A DNA stretch of 47,606 bases from Desulfobacterales bacterium (lineage in GTDB: Bacteria; Desulfobacterota; DSM-4660; Desulfatiglandales; Desulfatiglandaceae), in contig JALVMN010000367.1 in the NCBI GenBank assembly GCA_027027005.1, forward strand, positions 19,409 through 67,014, written 5' to 3'. The notes under the pieces are model-generated. The model did not search any database and had not been told where the DNA came from. It was given only the letters and a program-made list of their open reading frames with translations. Below are positions 16,224-25,802 of this stretch, piece after piece. Numbering within the stretch: position 1 is the first letter of the stretch; the number at the start of each line of letters is the position of its first letter. A program made the position numbers and the translations under genes.

Positions 16224-17588
16224 TCAGACCCGAATATTGTACTTCTTGATCTTGTGCTGCATGAGGCTCTTGGTGATTCCAAGCATGTTTGCAGCGTGGG
16301 CCTGGATGTTGTTGCACCTTGAAAGGGCCCTCCTTATGAGGCTTTCCTCTATCCGCTCCAAAGCCTTGGGAAGCGGCATATTCAGGGGGACGAACCTGTC
16401 CACGTCAAGCTCTGCCTCAGCCCCCACCAGCTCCTCAGGGAGGTCCTGGGGCGTGATGGTGTTGTCGGAGCAAAGCACCACGGCCCGCTCTATCACATTT
16501 TCAAGCTCTCTCACATTGCCAGGCCAGGAGTAGTCGTAAAAGATCTTCCAGACCTCAGGGCTGAGTTCAATCTGGCTCTTTCCCTCTTCCTTGGAGTATT
16601 TTTCCAGAAAGTGTCTCACAAGAAGTGGAATGTCGTCCCTGCGCTCTTTCAAGGGCGGGACCTGGATCTGGATTACATTGAGCCTGTAGAGGAGGTCTTC
16701 GCGGAACCTGCCGCGGGCCACATCTTCCCGAATATCCTTGTTGGAGGCAGAAATAATGCGCACATCCACCTGGATGGTCTTGGTGCCTCCCACCCGTTCA
16801 AACTCCATCTCCTGGAGCACCCGGAGCAATTTCACCTGGAGTGAGGGGGGCATGTCGCCCACCTCGTCCAAAAACAGGGTGCCACCGTGGGCAAGCTCGA
16901 ATCGGCCCTTTTTCATGGCAATGGCACCGGTGAAAGCCCCCTTTTCGTGACCGAAAAGCTCGCTTTCCAGCAGGGTCTCGGTTAGGGCCCCACAGTTGAT
17001 GGACACAAAGGGCCTGTCTTTACGGGGGCTTGAATAGTGGATGGCCTTTGCTATGAGCTCCTTCCCTGTTCCAGAGGGCCCGGTGATGAATACTGATGCC
17101 TTGGACAGGGCCACCTTGTCGATCAAGTCATATATCTTTAGCATGGGCTTGCTCTTGCCTACCAAGGAGCCGTACCGGTACCGATCAGACAGTGCCTCCC
17201 TGAGGCGCCTGTTTTCCTTTAAAAGGCGGTGGGCCTCCAGGGCCTTGCGAACCGTCAGTTTGAGCTCTTCGTTGCGGAAGGGTTTGGTGATGTAGTCGTA
17301 GGCATGTTTCTTCATGGCCTCTACCGCCATCTCAATGGTCCCATAGGCGGTCATCATGATGACAGGGAGTTCGGGCTTGATCTTTTTACTCTCTTCCAGG
17401 AGTTCCATCCCGCTTGTGCCAGGCATCCTCATGTCTGTGATAACCAGGTCAATGTCGGATTCCCTGATGAGGCGAAGGGCGTCAATGGCATTGTCAGCGG
17501 TGAGGACTTCGTAGCCCTCGGGGGAGAGCAGTGCCTCCAGCACCACCAGATAGTTTTTTTCGTCATCTACAACAAGGATGGTTTCCAT
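16224..17588 (-). CDS. NtrC-family sigma-54-dependent response regulator (second pair)
   Basis: A 454-aa activator with receiver Asp52, a Lys in TKPF, Walker A GPSGTGKE (170-177), the classical GAFTGA loop (217-222), the R-finger region and a C-terminal Fis-type helix-turn-helix (HAANMLGITKSLMQHKIKKY). Start ATG 17588 lies 3 bp after the kinase stop, so the two are translationally coupled. It resembles AtoC/ZraR-type regulators of envelope or metal stress. No sigma-54 promoter was found beside it, so its targets lie elsewhere. Confidence 0.93.
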   Translation of the reverse strand: METILVVDDEKNYLVVLEALLSPEGYEVLTADNAIDALRLIRESDIDLVITDMRMPGTSGMELLEESKKIKPELPVIMMTAYGTIEMAVEAMKKHAYDYITKPFRNEELKLTVRKALEAHRLLKENRRLREALSDRYRYGSLVGKSKPMLKIYDLIDKVALSKASVFITGPSGTGKELIAKAIHYSSPRKDRPFVSINCGALTETLLESELFGHEKGAFTGAIAMKKGRFELAHGGTLFLDEVGDMPPSLQVKLLRVLQEMEFERVGGTKTIQVDVRIISASNKDIREDVARGRFREDLLYRLNVIQIQVPPLKERRDDIPLLVRHFLEKYSKEEGKSQIELSPEVWKIFYDYSWPGNVRELENVIERAVVLCSDNTITPQDLPEELVGAEAELDVDRFVPLNMPLPKALERIEESLIRRALSRCNNIQAHAANMLGITKSLMQHKIKKYNIRV

Positions 17589-17591
17589 GCC

Positions 17592-19040
17592 TTATCCTGC
17601 ATAAGGTTCAGGGCCGTTTCTGGGCAGCCTCACTATAACGGTGGTGCCCATGCCTTCCCTACTCTGTATGCTGATGCTCCCGCGGTGACCTTCCACTATC
17701 TTTCGCACGATGGAAAGCCCCAGCCCACTGCCCTTGTCCTTGGTGGTGAAAAAGGGATCAAAAACCTTGTTGAGGTGCTCGGGCTTGATGCCCGGGCCTG
17801 TATCGGTAATCCTTACCTCATAGTATTCCTTTTTCTCGTTTCCGCTCACCGTAATGGTTCCGTCTCGGTCCATGGCGTGTATGGAATTGATGAATATGTT
17901 TAGAAACGCCCGGTAGAGTAATTCAGGGTCACCCTTGAGGGGGAGCTTTCGGCCGTCAAGGTTGTCTTTTACAGTTATGAGGCGGTTGTCCAGCTCCAGC
18001 TTGAGGAAGTTGAGATTTTTCTTGATGATCTCGGTGAGTGAGCAGTCCTGGACAGAGGGCTTCTGGGGTCTTGCAAAGTCCAGGAACTCTGTGATGATGT
18101 TGTTGAGCCTGGTGGACTCTTCCATGATGACAGAGCAGAGCCTCTTCTGGGATTCATCTGCATTGGGAAGGGTGCTGAGAAGCTCTGCAGTGGAGCGGAT
18201 TATACCGAGGGGGTTCCTGATCTCGTGTGAGATGCCCGCCACCATCTGGCCAAGGGCGGCAAGCCTTTCTGCCTGATGGAGCTGGCTGTGGAGTTCTCTT
18301 TCTTTGCGGGCCCTCTCTGCAAGGATGCGCTCTGCCTTGTGCACGATGAAGAGGAGGGCCAGAAATATCAGGGCCATTATGACAATGGAAAGCCCGAATA
18401 CGGTGTACTGAAATCTTTCTATGGACTTGTACTCCTCTGTGAGGTCCTGGATTATCTCAAAGACGCCCAGCACAGGGCCCTGCTGGCCCGTAAATAGATC
18501 CATGCCCCGAAACGGGATGAATGTCCTTAATTTTTTCTCTCCGCCTGGTAGCTCTATATTCAGCCCCCACAGCTCATTTCCCTTGGATATGAGCCGGGAG
18601 CTATGCTGCCCTTTGACTGCCTTTTTGTAACCCAGGCTCGGGGGGACCTTCCTGCCCAAGAGCTCCTTGTTGGTGCTGTATGCAATGACCCCCTTTCCGA
18701 TGTCATACACATTGACCAGATCCACATTAAAGCTGTGGATGGTGTTTCGGACGATCTTGTCCATCCACTGGTACTGGCGCTCTTCTCTCAAACGCACCCT
18801 GCCGAAGCGACGGGTGACCGGCACGACGAAGTTCTGGAATACCTGGTGGTTGAGGTTTTCACCCAACAGGAGGGCGTAGTTTTCATGGCTCTTCATCAGG
18901 ATGTCTTTTGCCTTTTGGGAGATCAGCACAGAGAAGGGAAACGAGAAGATGATGAGGACCACAAAGCTGGCATAGGCAAAAAACTTTACGAGTCTGAACT
19001 GTTTTCCCTGTGGTTGTGGATTCAAAGAGGAGGATTCCAT
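17592..19040 (-). CDS. Sensor histidine kinase (second pair)
   Basis: A 482-aa two-helix kinase: TM1 about 15-40, a periplasmic sensor domain of about 165 residues, TM2 about 210-232, a short coiled linker, a dimerisation domain with the phospho-His in GISHEIRNPLGIIRS, and an ATPase domain with NxxxNSIHAM, DTGPGIKPEH and GSGLGLSI. I use ATG 19040, with AAGGA eight bases upstream, rather than the preceding TTG. The periplasmic part resembles a Cache/PAS-like fold by its hydrophobic pattern only. It is the first gene of a kinase-regulator operon divergent from the radical SAM gene. Confidence 0.92.
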   Translation of the reverse strand: MESSSLNPQPQGKQFRLVKFFAYASFVVLIIFSFPFSVLISQKAKDILMKSHENYALLLGENLNHQVFQNFVVPVTRRFGRVRLREERQYQWMDKIVRNTIHSFNVDLVNVYDIGKGVIAYSTNKELLGRKVPPSLGYKKAVKGQHSSRLISKGNELWGLNIELPGGEKKLRTFIPFRGMDLFTGQQGPVLGVFEIIQDLTEEYKSIERFQYTVFGLSIVIMALIFLALLFIVHKAERILAERARKERELHSQLHQAERLAALGQMVAGISHEIRNPLGIIRSTAELLSTLPNADESQKRLCSVIMEESTRLNNIITEFLDFARPQKPSVQDCSLTEIIKKNLNFLKLELDNRLITVKDNLDGRKLPLKGDPELLYRAFLNIFINSIHAMDRDGTITVSGNEKKEYYEVRITDTGPGIKPEHLNKVFDPFFTTKDKGSGLGLSIVRKIVEGHRGSISIQSREGMGTTVIVRLPRNGPEPYAG

Positions 19041-19107
19041 CAAGAAAATCCTTTTTTAGTCTAGAAACTTATAATATTCTAAGACCAAACCGCCAACGAG
19101 GTCAACA

Positions 19108-20403
19108 GTGGAGATTCAACACCCTGAACAACTTCCATTGATGCTGTTTGCCGGACCCGATGGAACCATTTACGAACACCCCGAACTTCGTATGGTGGGG
19201 TTTTGGGGTATGGAGCCCGCCCCCCTAGAGCCCCGGGACCTTGTCCCCATGCCTGAGTTCAGCAAGCTATTTTATCTCCCCGGGTGCTCTCCTGTGGGCC
19301 TGGACCTTGAAACCGGCCAATTGGTGGTTTTCCCTGAGGTGGAGATTGATGGCAGGGCTGTTCCCTGTAGTGCCGTGGCAGTCTTCCTGGAGCCGGGCTT
19401 TGTAAGGACCTATCTGCCAGGGGCAACCTATGAAGCCAAAAAAGAAATCTTGCCTACATGGGCCTATGGTGCCGTAGGATCCTGGGATGATCAATACTGG
19501 GCTGCGGCATTCCAGATAGAATACAATTCCAGGTGGGACCCACGAAATTATGACGACCGTGAACTGGTCCAAGCCATGGACCACTATCCCATCAGCGGTC
19601 CCCTGGTGGAACACCTTGCCCGCTGTGCCGTGGATCACCACTGTTTTGCCGCCAAGAACCTGTTCCTGGGCAGGTGGGAGGCGCCCCTGCCCGTAAGCCG
19701 CACATGCAATGCAGCCTGCCTTGGGTGTCTGAGTCTTCAGCCAGATAGACTCTGCCAGCCTTCCCACAACGTAATAGGCTTCAGGCCGTCTGTAGAAGAG
19801 GTGGTTGGCCTTGCTCTAAATCACCTCCAAAGGGCAGAGAGCGCCATAGTGAGCTTTGGCCAGGGCTGTGAAGGGGAGCCCCTAATGGAATGGAGGCTCA
19901 TCAAAGAGGCCGTCTCGGCCATAAGGGCAGAAACCAGTGAGGGCACCATTAATCTGAATACCAATGGTAGCATGCCCTTCCAGGTTTGCGAAATCGCAAG
20001 AAGGGGACTTGACTCCATACGCATAAGCCTGAACAGTGCAAGGGCTCCACTCTATCATGCCTATTACAGGCCCAAAAATTACCAATTTCAGGATGTGGTT
20101 GAATCCATTAGGATCTCCAAGGAGCTGGGGCTTTACACCATGGTCAATTACCTGGTTTTCCCCGGGATAACGGACAGGGAGGCCGAGTTGGAGGCCTTGA
20201 TCAAGCTCGTAGAGGAGACAGGGCTCAATTTCATTCACTTCAAGAACCTTAACATTGACCCTGAGCTTTATCTGAGGGCCATGCCAGAAGACGACTCACC
20301 CATGTTGGGCATCAGGAGGGTGGTCGAGATCCTACAGCAGGAGTTCCCGGGCCTTACACTTGGCTATTTCAATCAGCCTGTAAGGAGACCTGGACCGGAT
20401 TAG
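19108..20403 (+). CDS. Radical SAM protein of unknown substrate with long N-terminal region
   Basis: A 431-aa protein starting at GTG 19108 behind a GAGG site; a TATAAT lies at 19070-19075. The cluster motif is CNAACLGC (Cys200, Cys204, Cys207), followed by FGQGCEGEPL (SAM-binding GGE-like region), LNTNGS and SIRISLNSARAPLYHAYYRP, all typical of the radical SAM barrel. The first 190 residues have no domain I recognise but include extra Cys (60, 87, 173, 179). No SPASM-type Cys-rich tail is visible. No partner gene identifies the substrate; the next gene downstream, 27 bp away, encodes an MscS channel. Confidence 0.85.
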   Translation: MEIQHPEQLPLMLFAGPDGTIYEHPELRMVGFWGMEPAPLEPRDLVPMPEFSKLFYLPGCSPVGLDLETGQLVVFPEVEIDGRAVPCSAVAVFLEPGFVRTYLPGATYEAKKEILPTWAYGAVGSWDDQYWAAAFQIEYNSRWDPRNYDDRELVQAMDHYPISGPLVEHLARCAVDHHCFAAKNLFLGRWEAPLPVSRTCNAACLGCLSLQPDRLCQPSHNVIGFRPSVEEVVGLALNHLQRAESAIVSFGQGCEGEPLMEWRLIKEAVSAIRAETSEGTINLNTNGSMPFQVCEIARRGLDSIRISLNSARAPLYHAYYRPKNYQFQDVVESIRISKELGLYTMVNYLVFPGITDREAELEALIKLVEETGLNFIHFKNLNIDPELYLRAMPEDDSPMLGIRRVVEILQQEFPGLTLGYFNQPVRRPGPD

Positions 20404-20430
20404 AAAAGCTAGATCCCTTTGGAGGACAAG

Positions 20431-21534
20431 ATGGAACAATACATAAAAAAGATCTACGAAAAGATAACCGCAAATCCTGAGGCCTTTCTGATCCCTGCAA
20501 CAAAGGTGGCAGGCATCTTCCTGGCCGCCATCCTCCTTTGGTGGTGCTTTAACCTGGTATTGAGGAGGATCAGGAGGCGGCTGGAGCACAGGCCCTTTTT
20601 TGAGAGAAATGATTATATGTTTCCACTCATCAAAAAGGCAGGCCATTACACCATCCTGATAGTTGCAGCGGCCCGACTCCTGGACCTCTTCAGGGCGCCC
20701 TTGTTGGAGAAGCTGTTTTACGCAGCACTTGTGATATTCATGGCCTCTTTTGTCCAGAGCTTTCTAAAGCACCTGGTGCCATGGCTTGAAAGGACGCTTG
20801 CCTCCAAGACCGAGACAAAGGTGGATAATGTAATCCTAGATTTGTTCAAGAGTTTTTCTGGGGTCATCATCTATGGCACTGCCTCGGTTTTTGCCCTGGA
20901 TCTGCTGGGCCTCAATGTCATGCCCCTGGTGGCAGGGGCTGGTGTGGCAGGCCTTGCAATAGGTTTTGCAGCCAAGGATACCCTTTCCAACCTGATTGCA
21001 GGCGTCTTGCTGATAATTGACAGGCCTTTTGAGGTTGGTGACAGGATCGAGGTATGGTCTGCACCGACCAATTCGGCCACCTGGGGAGATGTAATAGACA
21101 TCGGCCTTAGGGCCACCAAGATCAGAACCACGGACAACATAGTAATCGTCATCCCGAACAACGAAATAATGAGGCGTGATATAATAAACTATACCGCCAT
21201 CACCAGTCACATCAGGGTGAGGATAGGCATTGGCATCGCTTACGAGGCCGATGTGCGGAGGGCAAAGGATGCAATTGTGAGAATCGCCCTTGAGCTTGAC
21301 TGGGTGATGAGGGACCCTGCCCCCAAGGTGGTGGTGAAAAGCTTTGGGGAGTCGGCGGTAAACCTTGAGGCGCGCGTGTGGATCAAGGAACCCAGGAGGA
21401 GGATTGACACCATCTCCCAGATCACGGATCGGGTCAAGGAGGTTTTCCAGAAAGAGGGAATAGAAATACCTTACCCCAAGAGGGACATCTTTATAAAACG
21501 CGAGGAGATTGTCCCCAGGCCTGCCACCCAGTAA
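20431..21534 (+). CDS. MscS-family mechanosensitive channel
   Basis: A 367-aa membrane protein starting at ATG 20431 with ribosome site GGAGG (20421-20425). Helices lie near 25-48, 72-90 and 95-115, then the pore helix with its Gly/Ala-rich face (PLVAGAGVAGLAIGFAAKDTLSNLIAG). The beta domain has the VGD(R)IEVW and VIVIPNNEI segments, and the end has IPYPKRDIFI, as in the family. It releases solutes on hypo-osmotic shock. The slightly long loop SAPTNSATWGDV in the beta domain is the only oddity. Confidence 0.93.
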   Translation: MEQYIKKIYEKITANPEAFLIPATKVAGIFLAAILLWWCFNLVLRRIRRRLEHRPFFERNDYMFPLIKKAGHYTILIVAAARLLDLFRAPLLEKLFYAALVIFMASFVQSFLKHLVPWLERTLASKTETKVDNVILDLFKSFSGVIIYGTASVFALDLLGLNVMPLVAGAGVAGLAIGFAAKDTLSNLIAGVLLIIDRPFEVGDRIEVWSAPTNSATWGDVIDIGLRATKIRTTDNIVIVIPNNEIMRRDIINYTAITSHIRVRIGIGIAYEADVRRAKDAIVRIALELDWVMRDPAPKVVVKSFGESAVNLEARVWIKEPRRRIDTISQITDRVKEVFQKEGIEIPYPKRDIFIKREEIVPRPATQ

Positions 21535-21709
21535 CTCGTGCTCCCTCTCCCTGGTATGAAATCGGTCCTTTCGGAGCCTCCCTTGTGGGCCGAACATCCT
21601 TTCTGCTCAAGAGAGATTTTGAGGCCTTTACGAGATGGAGAAAATCCTTGCTCAAGTGGGCCTGCCCAAATAGAATATGCAGCTTGATAAAGAGAAAGGG
21701 GGCTAGGGG

Positions 21710-22150
21710 ATGAGCGCTCTTATTGAATGGAAGAACCAAGAAATTAACAAGCTCCGAAAGGATATGGACCGGCTCTTTGACCGATTCTGGTCATACCTGG
21801 GAGGCGGATCACTGCCGGGGCCGTTAACTGGTATCCCTTCTGTGGACATATCTGAAACAGACGACTCAGTAATCATTAGGGCAGAAATACCAGGTATTGA
21901 CCCAAAGGACCTGGAGATATGGGTGAGCGGGGATATCCTGACCCTTAGGGGACACAAGCGTGAGGAGTCATCACAGAGGGGCGTATTCTACCACAGGGTG
22001 GAGAGGAGATTCGGCGCCTTTTCCCGCTCTATGCGGCTCCCTTGCAAGGTGAAGGGCGAAAAGGTCAGGGCAACATACAAAAAGGGAGTGCTTCACATCG
22101 TATTGCCAAAGCTGATTTCTTCCAGAGCGGTAAAGGTTAGGGCCAAGTAA
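21710..22150 (+). CDS. Hsp20/alpha-crystallin small heat-shock protein
   Basis: A 146-aa small chaperone that holds unfolding proteins. The alpha-crystallin domain spans about 43-135, with PSVDISETDDSVIIRAEIPGI, the LTLRGHKREE strand and the conserved A-x-x-x-x-GVLHIVLPK near the C-terminus. A purine-rich AAAGGGGG site precedes ATG 21710. It is 25 bp upstream of the Lon-like protease, making a chaperone-protease operon. No CIRCE element or clear sigma-32 promoter was found in the 175 bp before it. Confidence 0.93.
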   Translation: MSALIEWKNQEINKLRKDMDRLFDRFWSYLGGGSLPGPLTGIPSVDISETDDSVIIRAEIPGIDPKDLEIWVSGDILTLRGHKREESSQRGVFYHRVERRFGAFSRSMRLPCKVKGEKVRATYKKGVLHIVLPKLISSRAVKVRAK

Positions 22151-22175
22151 GTAAAAGCAGAGAGAGGAGGGAGCT

Positions 22176-24665
22176 ATGCCAAGGAGAAAGGCACAAAAGG
22201 AGGTCCCGGTGGAACAACTCAGGTGGAGGCTGGACCCTGCTTCTTTGCCGTTTAAAACCACTGATGACCTGGAGCCAATAACCGAGATAATCGGACAGGA
22301 GCGGGGTGTTGAGGCACTGCGCTTCGGCATAAATATGGACAAGGCCGGTTACCATATATTTGTTACAGGTGAGGCCGGCACAGGAAGGCTTGCCACGGTG
22401 AGGTCCCTGTTGAGGGAGATAGCCAAGAGCGAAAAGGTCCCTGATGACCTTTGTTATGTCAACAACTTCAAAAACCCCGAATCTCCCATCCTGCTGAGAC
22501 TCAAGGGGGGCACAGGGGCCTCATTCAAAAAGGATGTGCACGACCTGGTGGAGGCCCTAAAAAAAGAGATCCCCCAGCTCTTTGAAAGCCAGGAGTACAT
22601 AAATCTCAAAAAGGAAATAATGGAGACTTATGAGAAAAAGGGGAAGAGTTTCTTCAAGGGGCTGGACCAGAAGGTAAAGGAAGAGGGCTTCGCCCTGGTG
22701 GATATCCAGATGGGGCCCATCAAGAGGCCTGAAGTGGTCCCACTGGTGGATGGCCAGCCCATGCACATTGACCAGTTGGAGGCCCTGGTGGAAAAGGGGC
22801 GTTTTCCCAAAGAAGAGTTTGAGGCCATAAAAGAAAAGCATGCCAGGCTCAGGGATCAGATCGACCAGATATTCCTGGAGTTGAGGGACCTCCAAAAGGA
22901 GGTGCAGGAAAAGATAGAAGAGATGGACCGCCTCATGTTCATGAAACATGCCACAGAGCTTGCCGAACCCATATGGAAGCGGTACAAGAATCAGGCGGTT
23001 CAAAAATTTCTGGAGGACATGCTGGAAGACATGGCCGACAACCTGCACATTTTCAGGCCCCAGGCCATTGCGGCATCTCCTCCAGGAATGCCCATAATGA
23101 TGCCCGATGCCAATCCGTTTCAACCTTACCAGGTTAATCTCATCGTGGACAACAGTGAGCAAAAAGGCCCCCCTGTGATCATTGAATCTTATCCCACTTA
23201 CAGAAACTTGTTCGGAAGCATTGAGCGGGTGGTGGACAGAAGCGGGGTGTGGAGAACCGACTTCAGCAAGATAAAGGCAGGCTCTCTGGTGAAGGCCAAC
23301 GGCGGCTATTTGGTCTTAAACCTTGTGGATGCCATCACAGAGCCAGGGGTATGGCCTGCGCTCAAGAGGGCGCTGAAGAGCAAGAAGCTGGAGATCCAGA
23401 CCTATGACCCCTTTTATCTTTTCACCACCACGGGCCTCAAACCCGAACCCATTGATCTGGATGTAAAGGTGGTGGTCATATCCGACAATTACCTCTATTA
23501 CCTGCTCCTACACTATGACGAAGACGTGAAAAAGATCTTCAAGGTGAGGGCTGACTTTGACACTGCCATGGACAAGACGGACCAAGCGGTCATGCAGTTT
23601 GCCCGCTTCATCAAGAGAAAGACCGGTGAGGATGGATTGAAGCCCTTTGACAGGACTGCGGTGGCAGCCATGGTGGAGCACGCCGTAAGAATGACCGGCA
23701 GACAGGAAAAGATTTCCACAAGTTTTCCCGAAATTACTGATCTTATCAGGGAGGCTGATTACTGGGCAACCCAGGATGGCTCCAAGACGGTGAAGGAAAA
23801 GCATGTGGACCAAGCTGTGGAGGCCCGTATCTATCGCTCCAACAGGGTGGAAGAATACATCCAGGAGATGATAGACCGAGGAACCCTGCTCATTGATGTG
23901 GAAGGCGAAGTGGTGGGCCAGGTAAACGGCCTATCCGTTTATCACATGGGAGATTACATGTTTGGAAGGCCCACCAGGATCACGGCTTCTACCTCCATGG
24001 GGAGGGCCGGGATTATCAATATCGAGAGGGAGGCCGATCTCTCTGGTGCCACGCACAACAAGGGAGTGCTGATCCTGGCAGGGTATTTAAGGAAAAAATA
24101 TGCCCAGGACAAGCCCCTCACCATGAGTGCCAGCATCGCATTCGAGCAGTCCTACAGCATGGTTGACGGAGACAGCGCCTCATCCACTGAGATGTATGCG
24201 CTGCTATCCAGCCTCTCTGGGGTGCCGATCCGCCAGTACATTGCAGTCACCGGCTCTGTGAACCAGAAGGGCGAGATCCAGGCCATCGGTGGCGTGAATG
24301 AAAAGATAGAGGGCTTCTATTACTGCTGTAAGCGCCTGGGGCTTAACGGCAAACAAGGGGTTATCATCCCTGAGAGCAACATAAAGGACTTGATGCTGAA
24401 AAAAGAGGTTGTAGAGGCCGTGAAAAAGGGCAAGTTCCACATCTACCCTGTAAGGACGGTTGACGAGGGGATAGAGATACTTACGGGCAAGAAGGCAGGA
24501 GAACAAAAAGAGGATGGCACCTATCCTAAAGGGAGCATCAACTACCTGGTGAACGAGAAGTTGCGGGAGCTGGCCCTTGGCCTCAAGACCTTTGGGGAGG
24601 AAAAGGAGGAGGAGAAGAAGGAGAAAAGGTCCACCAAGGCAAAGGGTCCTAAGAAGAAAAAATAA
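22176..24665 (+). CDS. Lon-related ATP-dependent protease (AAA_32/LonB-like)
   Basis: An 829-aa protease with ribosome site AGGAGG. The N-terminus has a Walker A-like GEAGTGR (65-71; Arg replaces Lys, as is usual in this family). A long helical insert (about 130-290) precedes the rest of the AAA+ core. The C-terminal Lon protease domain has the catalytic Ser667 (DGDSASS) and Lys710 (GGVNEKIEGF), 43 residues apart as in E. coli Lon. The last 40 residues are a Lys/Glu-rich tail. It is distinct from housekeeping Lon. The stop shares a base with the next start (TAATG). Confidence 0.93.
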   Translation: MPRRKAQKEVPVEQLRWRLDPASLPFKTTDDLEPITEIIGQERGVEALRFGINMDKAGYHIFVTGEAGTGRLATVRSLLREIAKSEKVPDDLCYVNNFKNPESPILLRLKGGTGASFKKDVHDLVEALKKEIPQLFESQEYINLKKEIMETYEKKGKSFFKGLDQKVKEEGFALVDIQMGPIKRPEVVPLVDGQPMHIDQLEALVEKGRFPKEEFEAIKEKHARLRDQIDQIFLELRDLQKEVQEKIEEMDRLMFMKHATELAEPIWKRYKNQAVQKFLEDMLEDMADNLHIFRPQAIAASPPGMPIMMPDANPFQPYQVNLIVDNSEQKGPPVIIESYPTYRNLFGSIERVVDRSGVWRTDFSKIKAGSLVKANGGYLVLNLVDAITEPGVWPALKRALKSKKLEIQTYDPFYLFTTTGLKPEPIDLDVKVVVISDNYLYYLLLHYDEDVKKIFKVRADFDTAMDKTDQAVMQFARFIKRKTGEDGLKPFDRTAVAAMVEHAVRMTGRQEKISTSFPEITDLIREADYWATQDGSKTVKEKHVDQAVEARIYRSNRVEEYIQEMIDRGTLLIDVEGEVVGQVNGLSVYHMGDYMFGRPTRITASTSMGRAGIINIEREADLSGATHNKGVLILAGYLRKKYAQDKPLTMSASIAFEQSYSMVDGDSASSTEMYALLSSLSGVPIRQYIAVTGSVNQKGEIQAIGGVNEKIEGFYYCCKRLGLNGKQGVIIPESNIKDLMLKKEVVEAVKKGKFHIYPVRTVDEGIEILTGKKAGEQKEDGTYPKGSINYLVNEKLRELALGLKTFGEEKEEEKKEKRSTKAKGPKKKK

Positions 24666-25153
24666 TGGAGACCCTCCAGATACTCAGGCAAGCAGAGGCC
24701 CTGTTGGAAGACTACGGGCCTCTTTTTCTCTCTGATCCGAAGATAGTGGACCTCTTGGGCCGACTGGAATCGGCCATAGAGGGTTCAAGGGAGGCCATGG
24801 AGCGGGCGGGCATAAGCGTTGCCTGCAGCAGGTGTGAGAAGGAAGAGGGAGGGTCCTGCTGTGGCCGCGGTATCGAGAAGCATTACACCGAGTGGTTGCT
24901 TTTGGTTAACCTATTGCTTGGAGTTGATCTCCCTTCCCGGAGGTCAGATGCCCGGTCCTGCTTCTTTCTGGACGAGAGTGGTTGCACCCTCAGGGCCCGC
25001 CACATCATATGCATCAACTATCTCTGCCAAGATATCCTGAAAAAGACTGATCCGATCCTCATAAGGGAGTTGAGGGAGAAGGAGGGGGAGGAGGCCCTCC
25101 TACTCTTTGCCCTGGTGGAGCGCCTCAAACAAAGGGTGAGGCAGCATGGATGA
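24665..25153 (+). CDS. Cysteine-rich protein resembling YkgJ-type metal/Fe-S-chelating proteins
   Basis: A 162-aa protein with eight Cys: C54-x2-C57, C65-C66, C99, C107, C116 and C121. The CxxC...CC...C...C...C layout resembles the YkgJ/CxxCxxCC family, which is thought to bind zinc or an iron-sulfur cluster, though the spacing between the first pair and the CC is longer than usual. It starts on the base where the Lon-like gene ends and overlaps the methyltransferase by 8 bp, so the three are cotranscribed. Function is unknown. Confidence 0.75.
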   Translation: METLQILRQAEALLEDYGPLFLSDPKIVDLLGRLESAIEGSREAMERAGISVACSRCEKEEGGSCCGRGIEKHYTEWLLLVNLLLGVDLPSRRSDARSCFFLDESGCTLRARHIICINYLCQDILKKTDPILIRELREKEGEEALLLFALVERLKQRVRQHG

Positions 25154-25802
25154 AAGGCTATCGCGCACCCTGGAGCTGGTGAGTAGTTTTTATGATCAAA
25201 GAAAGGTGGGCCTGGATATAGGCTCACTTGGGTTTAGGAGGTCCACTGATCTGAAGACACTGCTTGCCTGCCTGGCCGTGCTGGAGCAAGAGGGCCTCAT
25301 GGGGCCTGACTCCATGTTCCTGGACATGGGCTGTGGCGATGGGAGAGTGAACGTGCTCGTGAGCTATCTCGTGAAGGTCTCTGTGGGTATAGAGGTGGAT
25401 GAATGGACCCTTGAGGAATATGTGCCCCTAAAGAAAGAACTGGAGCATTTGTTAGGAGAGCACGACCTTTATCTGCCACCAGCCAATATCCATCTCTTCC
25501 ACGGCGATGCCACTTGCGGCAAGATTTATGAGGAGATGCAAGAGAGCGTGGGGGTGGGCCTTGAAGACTTTGATTTTTTTTATACTTACCTGATCATGCA
25601 CGAAGAATTTTCCCGGATTGTCCAGGAAAAGGCAAAGCCTGGGGCCATCTTCATGGTCTACGGGGTGGATAAGGTGCTTCCTTCCTACCAGGGCCTGGAG
25701 CTTTTAAAAGAGATGAGCCCCCTTGGGGGCATCCTTGCGTTGTACGAGAAAAAAATAAAGCCTCAGCCGGTGGGTCGCACTGGCACGGCCAGGGCAATGT
25801 AG
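25146..25802 (+). CDS. Class I SAM-dependent methyltransferase-like protein
   Basis: A 218-aa protein with motif I FLDMGCGDGRVNV (about 58-70), the acidic end of strand 2 (GIEVDE), and a later FFYTYLIMHEEF region. The motif I context resembles enzymes with loosely defined substrates, so only the fold can be called. It is translationally coupled to the Cys-rich protein and ends by running 40 bp into the 3' end of the convergent radical SAM gene. Confidence 0.75.
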   Translation: MDERLSRTLELVSSFYDQRKVGLDIGSLGFRRSTDLKTLLACLAVLEQEGLMGPDSMFLDMGCGDGRVNVLVSYLVKVSVGIEVDEWTLEEYVPLKKELEHLLGEHDLYLPPANIHLFHGDATCGKIYEEMQESVGVGLEDFDFFYTYLIMHEEFSRIVQEKAKPGAIFMVYGVDKVLPSYQGLELLKEMSPLGGILALYEKKIKPQPVGRTGTARAM

